Part shown: positions 1-11,079 of the stretch, piece by piece
How the letters are laid out: each line of letters opens with the position of its first letter
Numbering within the stretch: the stretch's first letter is position 1
Source: Zychaea mexicana
Taxonomy: Eukaryota; Mucoromycota; Mucoromycetes; Mucorales; Lichtheimiaceae
Reading direction: 5' to 3'
Length of the DNA: 64,000 bases
Assembly: GCF_025766255.1 (NCBI RefSeq)
Contig: NW_026516703.1
Location: 186,001-250,000 of the forward strand
Translations under genes and position numbers: made by a program
Notes under the pieces: model-generated
What the model was told of the DNA's origin: nothing
The model's database searches: none
Seen by the model: only the letters and a program-made list of their open reading frames with translations

Positions 1-240
1 CGGTCGTTTTGCGTCCCGTGGGATAACCCTGCTCTTGGGTACATAGTTCATTCTCTACCATTTTGCTGCAATGGACTGTGTATCAGATGGCCTCGCCGGT
101 CACTTTGCATCCCACGGGATAACCCTGCTCTTAGGTACACAGTTCAGCATCTTTACTTCGAACATTGATGTGCATCAGATGGCCTCGCCGGTTGCTTTGT
201 GTCCCGCGGGATAACCCTGCTCTTGGGTGCCTCAATTGCT
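1..240. repeat. Tandem ~92-96 bp subterminal repeats (2.5 copies)
   Basis: Three successive units start with CGGTYRYTTTG at 1, 97 and 189. Each includes GGATAACCCTGCTCTTRGGT, and units 1 and 2 end in CAGATGGCCTCGC. Unit lengths are 96, 92 and a partial ~50. Mirror copies occur at 14990-15240. They could be terminal repeats of the DIRS-like fragment that follows, or an independent subterminal array. An (ATT)n tract follows at 248-292 and is shorter in the right arm. Confidence 0.85.
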
Positions 241-246
241 CGTTGA

Positions 247-280
<34 letters not shown>

Positions 281-837
281 CATTATTATTGTTAATTATC
301 TTACTTCCACAAGGTGGTTTTTAAACGATACGGGTCTTCAGGTCAAAGTTAATCGATTTATCTTTTTTTAATATTTCAGTTCATTTTTTATGGATTGTTA
401 TTTGCCGGGGGTCAAGTTCTTTATTAACAAACAGCTAAATTTAAGAGCTTCGTGATCTAATAAAAGAAATAGTGTATTGAATAGCGTTATTTCCAGGTAA
501 AAAAAAGTGAAGAGTGATTATGGGTTGTATATTAAGGTGATGTAGAATGACTTGTGTTGTTAATTTGCTACTTGTTACTGATATAGATGATCAAGAAACT
601 ATGTCAGTCCAAGCGATATCCAACAAGTTTGGTAACCCTATGAGTCTAGCCAAAGCAAGAATGAACAATGTCAATGATTGATTGCTGGTCGTTCCTACAG
701 CAATTGTTGGTGCTTCCGGTTCAGTCTCCATAGTAGTGGTTATTGGCTCTTTCAGCTGCACTTTTATTTTTTTTTCGTCTATTTAATTCATTGCTGTTAT
801 AATTTTCAAGTTTTTTCTAAGCCGCGCACCGTGGTTC

Positions 838-1890
838 ATGGATTCAAATCAAACAGTAAATGACGATCTCACCCAGCGAATTTAAGAGTTGGAAGTCTTG
901 GCAGTCCAGCTTAAGAACAAACTCGAAATCAGAGACCGAGCTGATCGACAACAGCATGAAAGACCAGAACTACCCCAAGAGATTAAGCAAGATTTGGAAG
1001 CCTATTCGATCGCAGAACTGGAAAATAGTTTCAAGGTCTTCAGATACGAGATCTCACAAAATATGACGGAGACGCGTGGACAAGGTCCGGAGGCATCCAT
1101 AAAATCTACGTTGGAGAATTCAAGAAGGCAACCTTGGAAGCCTATGGCGCTATATCCACAAAATACAAAAAAGCTGACAGAATGTAAAACGCTGCAAGCG
1201 GAGCAACCGAGATTTATGAAGACCTACAGTACATCATTGAAAGAGAAGACACGAGTATCGACCCTCAAGAACTCAAGACGACTATGGAAAAAGCTAGACG
1301 ACTCGCCGTTTATGGAAACGCAACAGGCAAACAACAGGAGCGAGAAGCACGAACCAGTATTGCAAAGGCATTCAGGTTACCAGCAAGTATCCGAGCCTAT
1401 GAAGATGAAGAATATGCTAACAAGGACATGGCATTCGATGCCGAGATGGTCCAACGAATCGAGAAGGCTCGACAAGAACAACAACTTATCAGAGCAGCTA
1501 TCAACAATAGAGGAGGATACGGTCATGGAGGAGGTCGAGGCCGAGCTTGTTTCGACAGGGCCAGCGGATAGAATAGCACCAGGGGGCCGTTTACTGGTAT
1601 TGGCAACAGAGAATCAAACATCCGTGGGCGGTTTCAGTAGTGAAGGAAGGATACCGATTGCCTTTCGATAGGGTACCACAACCGTGGCACAAGGGGCCTG
1701 TGTGCCGTTCTTTAGTGGAACAAACACAAGTGGACCAAGCAGTACAACAGTTTTTGGCAACCAAGGTGATCGAACGCTCACCCACTCAGGACAGGAGGTT
1801 TCATTCTACATTTTTTACGATCCAAGAAGCTGCGAAAATTCGGCCGACACCCACTCCCCTTTTGTTTGTATGTTCCCCAGTCGCTTGTAT
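838..1890 (+). pseudogene. Decayed DIRS-like retrotransposon fragment, gag and start of RT (left copy)
   Basis: A gag-like reading frame starts at ATG 838 and meets a TAA at 886-888. Its remains run on through shifted frames to about 1620. They include a stretch with GNATGKQQEREARTSIAKAF and a glycine/arginine-rich end (RGGYGHGGGRGR). Around 1640-1860 the frame reads GYRLPFDRVPQPW, then VDQAVQQFLATKVIERSPTQ and STFFTIQEAAKIRPT. This resembles the entry into the reverse transcriptase of DIRS-type elements, and it then stops. No tyrosine recombinase or RNase H part is present, so this is a 5' fragment. The same TAA is in the right-arm copy, so it was already dead before the palindrome formed. 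The DIRS assignment rests on motif resemblance, not a search. Confidence 0.65.
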
Positions 1891-2021
1891 ATGATACAGC
1901 TATAGCATATATGCTTCACGTATTTTGGACTTTCGACCTAATAAAGAAAAAATGGTAACACAATCTGAATCACTGCTTATGCCTCGAATAATAATAGTAA
2001 GCTGTCGGTCTTCGACCTCGC

Positions 2022-2284
2022 GCACGACAATTTTTTTGGCAATTGTCGTGTGCACCGTCTCATGCACAGTTTGAAAGACCCTGCGCACGACAGAACTATG
2101 ATGATATATACCGAGTAACTTGAATGATATTTTTAAACAATTATTTATATATAATTATTAAAACCTTTTTTTATTTATTGTTAATGATTAATACCCATTG
2201 TCGTACGCACCGTCTCATGCATAGTTTGAAAGACCCTGCGCATGACAGAACTATGATGATATATACCGAGTAACTTGAATGTTA
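2022..2284. repeat. Duplicated ~85-bp block with palindromic GCGCACGACA motifs
   Basis: The block ATTGTCGTGTGCACCGTCTC... to ...GAGTAACTTGAATG at about 2042-2126 recurs at 2199-2283 with 72 AT-rich bases between. The right arm has one copy, so the duplication happened after the arms separated. Within it the motif GCGCACGACA appears in alternating orientations (about 2022, 2046, 2083), which could fold into nested hairpins. No function is evident. Confidence 0.75.
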
Positions 2285-3600
2285 GCATACCATGTATCCA
2301 AATAGCAAGTAAGCAACTTTGTGCCAACATAAGTGCTATAATATAGTGAAGCACAAGCGAGAAGATTTATTAGTCAGCACAAAAAGACCTAGCTAAGACT
2401 ATAGAAAAGTGGGTAGACAGTGCACCATATGTTTTCACCATTTTAATATCAATGACGTTGGTATTGGCTGCAAAGACATATCCTGTGTTTCGTGTTCTAA
2501 AACTTGCAAAAGCTAGGGCTGTCATGTAATTCTATTCAATTAAAATTTTGACGGTCAATGTAATATTCGACGTATATATAATGAAAGATGATAATATTGT
2601 GTCAGCCAAATAGTTGAATATTTCAAGGGCGAAGACCAAAACATGAAGTAAGAAATAAGGGATCATGAAAATAGGTGTTTAAATGATTGTAAAGAACAAT
2701 TAAATCCGGAGACAAGGCCCAAGAGCTTGAACATGAGACAAAAAGAGCATAAATTTTCGAGTACGATGAGGTAAACACAGCGGAAAATCTTATGATAGTA
2801 TCCTTTGATACATAGTATAATAAACCTTGAAATTTAGGGTAGACTAATTATAGAAAAATGCATTTTCTATCCTTATTCTTGTTTTAATTTTATTGGATTA
2901 TTAAAGAGTAGAAACTATAATCAAATGATAACTTTTATTCTCTGGAAGATGCTGTAATTTAAGGGTAATGGTTATTCTTTTTTGGAAGCGATGATTCACG
3001 AGTAATTTTTGCTATCTCCATGAGCCAAGAATCCTACTTAGATTTCGATAATAATTCATGCATCAATCCTTCAATTATAGTATCGGCTATTATGAGATTA
3101 TTGCTGTGCGAATCCAATATTGAGAGGTATTTGTTTTATTGCAATGAGGAACTGAACAAAAGACTACACATATTCAGATATAACAAAGTGAGAGACACAT
3201 ACATGTATGTGTCAAGATATACAGTAAAAGAAATATACATAGATAAAGAAGAAACGTGATTAAAAAGACGTAGCAGGAAGTTATGTAAAGTTAGACATGT
3301 TGGGAAAAAAGAAAAAATGGATTGCAAGGGAAGAAGGGTCCAAAGAGTACCTATATGTAAACAGTATACGGTATATCATGTTAGTGAAAACGGCGGCGGC
3401 GGCGACATGTAGGCCGGTCTTGGTCTTGATAATTTTCGCTTCCAGGTCCCATGAAGAAAGGCTTTATCAGTACGTCATGCGCTAAGCTATCAAATTATTT
3501 GATGTCACGATTGGCCTACCTATTTGATGAGACAGTAGAATGTACTGAAGACGACGTTGTCGCATCGTCTGAATGCTGATGGCTGTCCGGATCCTGCGCG

Positions 3601-4350
3601 TTATTGAATGACGTTATAAAAGAAATAATGGTCAATGACATACACACGTAGACATAAAGATACTGTACATGCTGCGCATTGCCTTACTTGTCTTGACGCC
3701 GCAGCACGCTCTAAACTGACCCTTCGTTTACGATATTGGAATAAATAACCCCATTTGTACGCCATCAAAAAGGATGCAGCCCATGAGTTTTTACATCGAT
3801 CAAGTCCTATACTCAAAGGCAACAAGCTATCTTCCAGGTCCTTGATGGCTTGAAGCTGCAAAGTGCGATCAATCTCACTCCAAGGAATACTGTAATCATT
3901 GACGCCGAGTGAATTGCGAAGGTTGTTAACGGATTCCATCAAAGCAGTATGCATATTGATGATGGCATTCTCAGCACCAACTTGGTCTGCGTGGAAAAAC
4001 TCGCGGTGTATCATCCGTTCAATCACCCTTACGTCCAATTCAGCCGCACGCCTTCTTCCGTTTACGATCTGAAACGGGCGGTCAATATCTCTTCTCCTTG
4101 TAGAGCCTAGAAGTATCCCATCTTGAGTATCTTCTCGAAGCGGTGCTGGGCTTTCTTGGTCGCTGATGAGAGTGTCAATGGTTTGACGCATATTTTCTTG
4201 ATTTTCTTGGATATTTGTTAAGCTGTTGATAAGTTCTCTTTGAGTTTCTTGAACTTGGTTAACGCTGTCAGTAAGTGATTCAAAGCGCTGGGAAAGAGAT
4301 TGTATATTTTCAAGCAAAGCTTGAATAGTTGCTCGGGGAAGTGGTGCCAT
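3601..4350 (-). CDS. CACTA accessory protein, coiled-coil, 249 aa
   Basis: The frame is open from ATG at 4350 (MAPLPRATIQ) to the stop at 3601. An upstream ATG at 4476 would add 42 residues, but it lies inside the repeated promoter block, so the inner start is preferred. The N-terminal ~90 residues are rich in Q, N, E and L in a heptad-like pattern, which suggests a coiled coil. The middle is charged and the C-terminus ends in a basic stretch (QYRKRRVSLERAAASRQ). It is divergent from the transposase inside one element. CACTA elements often encode a second DNA-binding protein, and that role is inferred here from position. I do not recognise the family. Confidence 0.6.
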   Translation of the reverse strand: MAPLPRATIQALLENIQSLSQRFESLTDSVNQVQETQRELINSLTNIQENQENMRQTIDTLISDQESPAPLREDTQDGILLGSTRRRDIDRPFQIVNGRRRAAELDVRVIERMIHREFFHADQVGAENAIINMHTALMESVNNLRNSLGVNDYSIPWSEIDRTLQLQAIKDLEDSLLPLSIGLDRCKNSWAASFLMAYKWGYLFQYRKRRVSLERAAASRQVRQCAACTVSLCLRVYVIDHYFFYNVIQ

Positions 4351-4437
4351 GTGAGAGAGAAAAGAGGAAGAAGAGCGGAAAGCGCACAGTTCAAAACGGC
4401 TGAACAATCTTTTTTTTATGTTTGCGCGTCGCCAACA

Positions 4438-4545
4438 CGCGTTCCGCAGCTGTACCACCATCACTCCACTGTTCATTGCGATCTACGCGTTCCGCAGCTG
4501 TACCACCACCACTCCACTTTTCATTGCAATCTATATAAAAGAGCT
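4438..4545. promoter_or_regulatory. Divergent promoter region with 48-bp direct repeats
   Basis: Two 48-bp near-identical units start with CGCGTTCCGCAGCTGTACCA at 4438 and 4486. They are followed by a TATA-like CTATATAAAAG at 4531-4541, about 50 bases upstream of the transposase ATG (4589). They lie between the two divergent genes, so they may be binding sites for an element-encoded protein. That is inference from position. Confidence 0.5.
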
Positions 4546-4588
4546 CCGTTACAATACAACTTTTTCTCTGTTACTAAACAAATATATA

Positions 4589-7500
4589 ATGACTTCTGGG
4601 CTGCCAAACAAGTATCGTAAACGCCAAAAGCGATCATTGAACCCTGGAGAAACCATAGCATGCGGTTGGTGTCGCCAAGCTGTTAATAAAGACTATTTCC
4701 GCACGCATGCAGCGCTTTGTCTTCGTGAATATCAGAGAAAAAAGAGAAGAACCGATGATTGCGCCGATTCTAGCTTTGTTTCGAGGTAATGCAGCTAGCA
4801 CTTCGACATGGTTAATTAATTAACTGAACGTGTCTTTTTGCATCAGCCCATTACAGAGACAGCATCTCGAACAAGTACTTTCATCGCCCGATCAACCGGA
4901 AGTTTCTATTGAACGTGAGAGTGATGCGGCGATCGTTAACGGGCATAGGATAGATGCTAGTTATTTGCAACAAAGTTACAGTACTACATTGCATGCATCA
5001 ACAAGTTACTGTCACCCAAATGAATTACCCAACACCATTCAAATCGAGGAACAACAAGAACAGCCAAAGCAGATACCGAGAGGAGATGGTACGTATTCGT
5101 AATATAGCAAAACACAAGATTAGAGCAGCTATCAAAGTTTCATTTTTGACTTCGCAGAAAGGGACAGAAGTGAAACCAGCAATAGCGGCAAGCTACTGAG
5201 GTTCGAATTTTCAGATGCCATCATTCCAAGACCGATGGAAATTATCAGCATGAAAGCACAGCGGATCTTTGAAAATTTTCCGGTTTCCAGAGCAGCACAC
5301 ATGGAATACCTTGGTCTTATGAATGAGATCATTTCAAGCATTGATCCTGGTATGTCAATCACTGTCAGCATACTGGATTGCGAGATAGATTATATTGACA
5401 ACCCATATAATAGCCCATGAACATGTACATTCACAATACCGATCGAAAAGTGTGATGGAAGATATCTATCCAGTCCAGCCAACAATTTATCACATCTGCG
5501 AAAAAAGTTGCAAGATGTACACTGAAGCTGATTTCAGCAACGTATGCGATTACTGTTCCACACCGAGATACATTGCTGACTCAAACACGTTGCCACGAGC
5601 AACAATTGAGCAGCTTTCACTTGCTTCTCAACTTGCATATTTATTACACAATCCCGAAACACGCGATCTTCTACTTTACCGACATAATTACGTACACTCT
5701 GAAGGAAAGCTTTGTGATGTCCTGGATGGATCAGTGTACCAAAAGATGCGGGCCTCCTTATTCAGTGGGAAGTACGACATTGCCATAGCTCTTTATGCCG
5801 ATGCATTTCAGCCATTCAAAAATAATGCTGGATGCAAAATGACTATTATCCACTGCACTGTTCTGAACTTTGACCCTTCCATCAGGTATAAACTACTGTT
5901 TGAAACCCAATCCTCAACAAATATAAAAGGCCATTGACAAGTTACATATATTATAATAGATATGAGAAAAAGAATATGTTGCAAATATGCCTTATACCAG
6001 GTCCGCGAAAACCGAATCACATTTGGAGTTTCTTGGAGCCAACGATGAGGGAGCTCACTATATTGCAAAATGAAGGAATGGAAGTGCAGATCAATGACGG
6101 TAGCATTGTCCATGCTCGTGTACACCTCCTTTTGGCTACAGGGGATATACCTGGTGTAGCAGCTTTGGCATGTCACACTGGGCATATGTCGTTCGATGGT
6201 TGTCGGATGTGCTTAGTAAAAGGGGAACACCCAGAAGGTAACAACAGAGGAGGGATATATTTTCCCAACGTATCAGCACCTTGGCGCTCAAAGGAGGGTT
6301 ATAAAAACGCGAATGAGGTACACATGTATTGTTCAAACTTGCTCTACTTACTCTTATAGCTGTATTTGCTCTTAGTAACAATCTTCTCTTATTGCTTTTA
6401 GCCTGGTGTTCATTCGCCATCCGCTATGGCTGGATTGGATAGCTTTACAGGCCCTGAATTCTTTGGAATGGACGAAATGCACTTACTCGGTCATGGTATT
6501 GCGGAACAACTACTTCAACTGTTTCGTGGTACATACACTGTTGTCATCAATAGTGTACCCAAAAATAGTCCATTTGACATACCAGAGAGCATCATACAAA
6601 AGATCATGCACGATTTAGAGCAATCACGAGCAGAAGTTCCGACCGCATTTCAAGGGAGTTATCGTAGTTTGACCGGGTCATCAAGGGTTAGGGCAGTGGA
6701 TTGGCTTGATTTCATGCTTTATGTTGTACCAACGATTGTTGCACCGCATATCGCCAACGATACTGCAAGAGCAAGACTCTTGGGCTTAATTCGTTCTTGT
6801 CAGCTGTCATTGCAGTACTCCTTATATGAACAAGATGTCAAAACGATTCGCATGTAAGTAAATATTGACAGTAGTTAGAAAGCTAATCCTGAATTAATCG
6901 TTATATTCAATATGTTATTAGCGGTATACTACAATGGCACGCCTATTTGACCAAGCTTATCCGAGTTGACAAGGTTCTCAAAGTGGCCATATTCACACCG
7001 AACCAGCATTACTTAGCACATATTCCGGACATGATCGCGAAGATGGGGCCACTACGATACTATAGTGCACGATGCTTGGAGCGAATGATTGGATGGTACA
7101 GCCAACATATCAGTTCCACTGCCAGCCCAGGAACAAATGCATCGAATATCATGTTATCGCTTGCTCGAGCGCGCTATATAGACGCAGCTATTCAAAGTAA
7201 TGCCTTACAAAATGACGATAACCCACATGAACACCAGCAACAATTAGAAAAAGCATGGTCATACGGAGACAAGGAAGATTCATCTGCACCTGAACTTTGG
7301 GGTAATTTGAACAGGATGGAATTGGCTGCATTTCAAGAAAGCATTGCAGGCATAAGCAAGTGCGTCTTTTACGAAGCGCTTGAAAGCTACCGTACACGCA
7401 TAAACGATGTCGATCCCCTTCCATATGCTACGACCGAAATCTATATCAGTGGGCGGCTTTGGCTCAACCACAGCATCTATTCTAGCAAGCTACATCACCA

Positions 7501-7945
7501 TTCAAAGCATCGAATGGCATACATGGTGCGCCTTGAGATGGAAATCGACAGGTACTTTGGTAAAAGCATCATCAAGTGAGAAGAATTTTCAATACATAAC
7601 TTTTTGTGTGAATGTAGGAGGGCCAGGCGTGGTATAAATTCAGATGTCGTCTTTGCGGAGAAGGCATATTTTGGCAAAATCTATTTTTATTTCACATATG
7701 TCAAATCTGGTACCATAATAAGCGCTGGCAATACGAAAAAGCTGGCGTTAATCGGAATTTATCAGCCCAACCTCGAGAAAACGACAGGCTCTCTGTATTT
7801 GACGGGATCGAGTACTGAGAAACTATATGTCGTTGAAGCAGAATCCATCACTGATTTTGTTGGACTTTTGTCAGAAACTAGAGCGAGAAACCAGGTCAGG
7901 CAGCACATTATCTGGCCTGGCATGGTTAATGGAAAGCACCAATAG
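4589..7945 (+). CDS. Tnp2-type (Transposase_21) CACTA transposase, 964 aa, 8 exons
   Basis: The proposed exons are 4589-4785, 4847-5088, 5158-5349, 5414-5885, 5960-6317, 6402-6853, 6922-7575 and 7618-7945. All introns are GT-AG and the summed length is 2895 nt (965 codons), fully in frame. The N-terminus has a Cys2-His-Cys pattern (ACGWCRQAVNKDYFRTHAALC region, residues ~25-46). The central part reads CLIPGPRKPNHIWSFLEPTM, LLLATGDIPGVAAL and a CxxC (DGCRMC). It is followed by SAMAGLDSFTGPEFFGMDEM, all typical of fungal Tnp2/Plavaka-like transposases. The C-terminal third is less conserved. The enzyme would cut and paste the surrounding element by binding the CACAG ends. No disabling mutation is visible. 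The start is set by the in-frame ATG just after the TATA-like box. Confidence 0.88.
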
Positions 7946-8327
7946 GAGATTTTAGGAGACAGAAACCATCTTTAATTACAAAGTAATTTAAACCACCTTG
8001 AATAAACATAATTCGATATGAAAGATTCTTCTTTTAATACTTGTTGATACTTATGAGCAAACAAGGAACAACACTAGGATTCTTCTGATTTTCCATGTTT
8101 ATATGCAAAAGTAGAATTCCATTATAAACTCTGGAATTCATTAAAGAAGGATACTTGAATTATTCAATGTTTCAGACAATAAATTCTTAATCTTAAATTA
8201 AAGCTTCTATCCAACTTTTCCCCTTGAATACCTGTGTAATTCTTATATTGATGCTTTATTAAGTATAGTGAAACTGTGATTCCTTGCAGTATCCTGTAAT
8301 CTTAGGCTAATATTTTCCGCTGTGAAA

Positions 8328-9364
8328 CGACATTTGACACAAAAAAGTGCAGAACTGCTTAAGGGGTTATGATTCGTGTTGGTTTTTATACTCATTCATC
8401 ACTGCTTTCGCTTTCATCCGAATCCATGGTGGGGTTGACGGCACTGCCGAATTTAGCACTCTTTCTCATGATATCCGATGCTTCGTCGTAAGAAACATTC
8501 TTATCTTCTTGAATAAGTCGTGCGGCCGTCTCCGGAATAAGAATCTGCTGGACAAACTGAACTGGTGGCATCGGGGCTGTATTTGCTGCTGTCAGGTGGT
8601 TCGATTTCGATAGTTCTTTCGTCAAACAATCCATGATGATTTGCATTCCACGGGGTCCATAATAACCAGGCTGTTTTAAACAATAATTTAGTGACTTATT
8701 TTATGAGTGATAGCTTTTGTACTTACCAAAGTTTTTTCAGCCCTTGCCATTCGTGCGAATACGGATCGTGCAACGCTTCGGCTATGTTGGCTGTAGAATT
8801 CGGTTTCCATCGATTTGAATCTGCTTTCGGTTTTGCCGACTACGATATCTCGCATAACTGGTACATGATTCATTACACGCAAAGACAAGGTCGCAAAATC
8901 GATATGACCTGGGTAACCTTGGGCGATCCCTTCTGGTCTGGTCAACATTTCTTTCCTATGAATGCTGCAGGTTTGGGTTTAATCTGTGCTTCATCGAAGC
9001 GGTGGTGACGAGACGTTGAGAGTTCTTTCATGCGGCGTTCTTCTTGTTTCTTATGCTTCTCTTCTTTTTGTATATATTCATCGTACTGCTTCTGTACAGC
9101 AGGAGGTAACGGTAATGGCAGGCGCGTTTGACAATGGGGACATGCTATTGCACCATGATACAGATAGTATAACAAATGTGTTCAGAATTACTAGAATACA
9201 AAGATACAAAGCGGCATGTTATTTAGGTTTTAGGTACCATGATGATCGCCTCCGATATCACTATCGCAGTCAGACTCATCCAAATCAGAATGGGCGACGC
9301 TTGTCTTCTTTTTTCTAGGCTACTTGCTGTTGATTCATGATCCACTGTTTTTTTGATATGCAGG
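8328..9364. repeat. Left inner arm of the palindrome
   Basis: This continues the left arm after the CACTA insertion and is inverted relative to 11603-12633. The boundary with the unpaired centre is at about 9364/11603, where TACCTGCATATC is shared. It carries RTC4-like gene copy 1. A 10-bp indel near 9225-9235 distinguishes the arms. The CACTA TSD copy occupies 8325-8327. Confidence 0.88.
8392..9240 (-). pseudogene. RTC4-like domain gene, copy 1
   Basis: The last exons are clear: about 8960-8727 (frame SIHRKEMLTRPEGIAQGYPG, then HIDFATLSLRV) and 8670-8392 after a GT-AG intron. They join as ...AEKTL then PGYYGPRGMQIIMDCLTKEL, followed by VQFVQQILIPETAARLIQED and an acidic tail. This pattern (FC/H..E, GYP..IDF, YYGPRG, LIPE..ARLIQED) resembles the RTC4-like domain. 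The upstream exon with CPHCQTRLPLPLPP lies at about 9175-8965, with a frame break or unresolved intron before SIHRKE. The 5' end merges with the OTU tail, so a separate start is not certain. I call it degraded or partial. RTC4 was named for a telomere-capping phenotype in yeast, and its role in mobile elements is unknown to me. Confidence 0.6.
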
Positions 9365-9910
9365 TACCTCCAAAACGTTTTGTGATCGTGACCTGGGTTG
9401 ATCTCGTTCCAATGCTGCTTATGGCGCTGTGATATCGGGGGCCATTGCATTTTAACAGATGATCGCAGCAAGACCGGTTCCCAGTGGTTCCCATTCACGA
9501 AATGCATAACGAACGGCAGGAGACTATATCGTTTGCCGAATGTACAGAGTGTGGCAATGTCAGCGATGGCGGATGATATTTCGCCCATGGACCAGACGTA
9601 TAGCAAGCAATCGGCCGCTCCAACGCATTGGCTGCCAACTGAATATCCACGCTTCCGTCAAACCAATACTCATTGGGACAATCGGCCCCAGGATCACTAA
9701 AGGCGACACCATAAGACATCCTTTTGACCAGTTTTTCATATTCCGTCTGGCTGCCACCACAGATGTAAGTCAAACAAATGCTATTTCCCTTAGTCACCAC
9801 GTATTCATGCATTCTTTTTTTATGTCCGCGTATTTATCTTGATTGCTTTTATATTCGAGATACGACAAAGTTCTGAACCCACATCATTCGTCCGGCTTTA
9901 TCTCGACCGA
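9300..9910 (-). pseudogene. OTU-like cysteine protease domain of a MULE, broken
   Basis: Reading leftward, CGFRTLSYLEY (about 9890-9855) matches the OTU nucleophile region (D-G-x-C-G-F-R), but a TGA stands just before CGFR. It continues through KRMHEYVVTKGN, VDIQLAANALERPIACYTS and, after a frame break, LLPFVMHFVNGNHWEPVLLR, which holds the catalytic His-Trp. OTU domains are commonly fused or linked to MULE transposases in fungi. It lies directly downstream of the SWIM/AT-hook part on the same strand, consistent with one original fusion gene. It is disabled by the stop and frame break. Confidence 0.6.
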
Positions 9911-10135
9911 GTCTGTAATGTACTACAATGGTAGAATATCTGGATGTCTATTGTCGAGCTACACAGCAAACGATGTAAGTTCATATATATGAAACCACTA
10001 CTATGCAAATATATGCCTATACCTTTGATCCCCTAGAGCCTGTGTATTACGCTTTTTGTTTGGCCAAAGCTCTTCAGAACCGTTCTCAATCAAGTAAGTT
10101 TTCTTTTTTTGACCGTTGGGTTGGATTCGTTAATT

Positions 10136-10840
10136 TCAGTAGCAGCTTTTTTTCTTCTTTTGATTTTTCTTTTTCTTTCGCATCTTGTTAGATAATCTCA
10201 AATAAGATGGTAGGCTCGACCCAATAGCACCCTTCGGCCGTCCTTTGGTTTTGACAGCGGTAGGCAACTCTAGATCTTCGATGAGTAATGGTTTGTACTG
10301 ATCTAAAGCCGTACGTATACATGATATCAAGTCTTGCTTTTAATGACCCGTCTGCGCATCGATAAATAAGTTGTCAATTCGATTTTTAAGCTCTTGATAG
10401 TCTAGCTTCAACGCATTTTCTTCAACATCGTTGGTGTCGGTACCAAGTTCTTAGATGACAGGTTGTTCAGATACCCTTGCTATGTGACATATGAACTGTT
10501 AATTCCATAACAGAATATTGACTTTAGCTGCGACATTATAAGTTACATACTTGTACTTGACACTAATTTCCATCTTTTGTCAAATATATCGGGATGCAAG
10601 ATTTCTTGATCATTACACTCGTAAAAATAGTGTCTGCACGGCAAACGATAATTGACAAAGACTTCACAGCTATTACATTGCGACGATTCCGGCGTCAAAC
10701 GGCGAGCGGCAATCAATTCAGATATAACGACGTTGATCGCAAATTGCGAAATGATACCAAAAAGAGCTGATACTCTTTTTGTTATTGCTGCATCTTTATC
10801 CTTGACAACCCACTTGTTCGATAACACGTCTTTTTCATGT
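10136..10840 (-). pseudogene. MULE transposase C-terminal part: SWIM zinc finger and AT-hook linker
   Basis: The frame 10827-10543 contains CNSCEVFVNYRLPCRHYF, a CxxC...CxH SWIM-type zinc finger typical of the C-terminus of MULE transposases. It is preceded by a helical region (AITKRVSALFGIISQFAINV). Further down, after an in-frame TAA near 10342, comes a GRPKG AT-hook (TKGRPKGAIGS, ~10250) and a Lys-rich tail. The DDE core that should precede the SWIM finger is missing: the sequence stops matching near 10840, where the opposite-strand half begins. Together with the OTU fragment it forms the 3' half of one MULE copy. Confidence 0.65.
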
Positions 10841-11079
10841 TGCGTATAAGCCAGAGAATCCTTTATACAATCGCATCATTAGCATAATTTTCTATATCCG
10901 AGCCTTTAAACCGCATCGAGCAGCACAAGTGGATAAGATGACAGCAGATAGTTGTCAGGTATGGTTCTTACACCCAAATATAATATATAGTATGAGAATA
11001 ATTAGAGCTATATTCTGTTACAGGAGAAAGAATATGAAGATAGTACCGAAGAGACAAGAACCAGGTCTGATATACCGAA

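Larger units (their letters stand above)
1..2775. repeat. Left outer arm of a giant imperfect palindrome
   Basis: This stretch reads as the reverse complement of about 12634-15250. The match runs from the first base of the window (so the arm continues outside it) to GAGGTAAA at 2768-2775, where the CACTA element interrupts it. It resumes at 8328. The arm holds subterminal tandem repeats, a decayed DIRS-like gag/RT fragment and about 850 bp of non-coding DNA (1900-2775). The arms differ by several indels: a duplicated ~85-bp block here, a 20-bp deletion in the right arm and a different (ATT)n length. The palindrome is therefore not a recent assembly artefact. Bases 300-837 hold no gene I can support. 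Confidence 0.9.
2776..8324 (+). mobile_element. CACTA/EnSpm-type DNA transposon with Tnp2 transposase, 5549 bp
   Basis: The ends are inverted: CACAGCGGAAAAT at 2776 and its complement ATTTTCCGCTGTG ending at 8324. A direct AAA sits on each side (2773-2775, 8325-8327). The right palindrome arm near 12631-12640 shows the joined flanks with a single AAA, which is an empty site. The 5'-CAC terminus and 3-bp TSD are typical of the CACTA superfamily. It carries two divergent genes, a 249-aa accessory protein (minus) and a Tnp2 transposase (plus), with a shared promoter region between them. Bases 2776-3600 and 7946-8324 are non-coding ends. Both reading frames are open, so it may be recently active. 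Confidence 0.93.

Noticed and set aside
3601..4476. Longer start (ATG 4476) for the CACTA accessory gene
   Set aside because: It would place coding sequence in the 48-bp promoter repeats; the ATG at 4350 gives a cleaner start.
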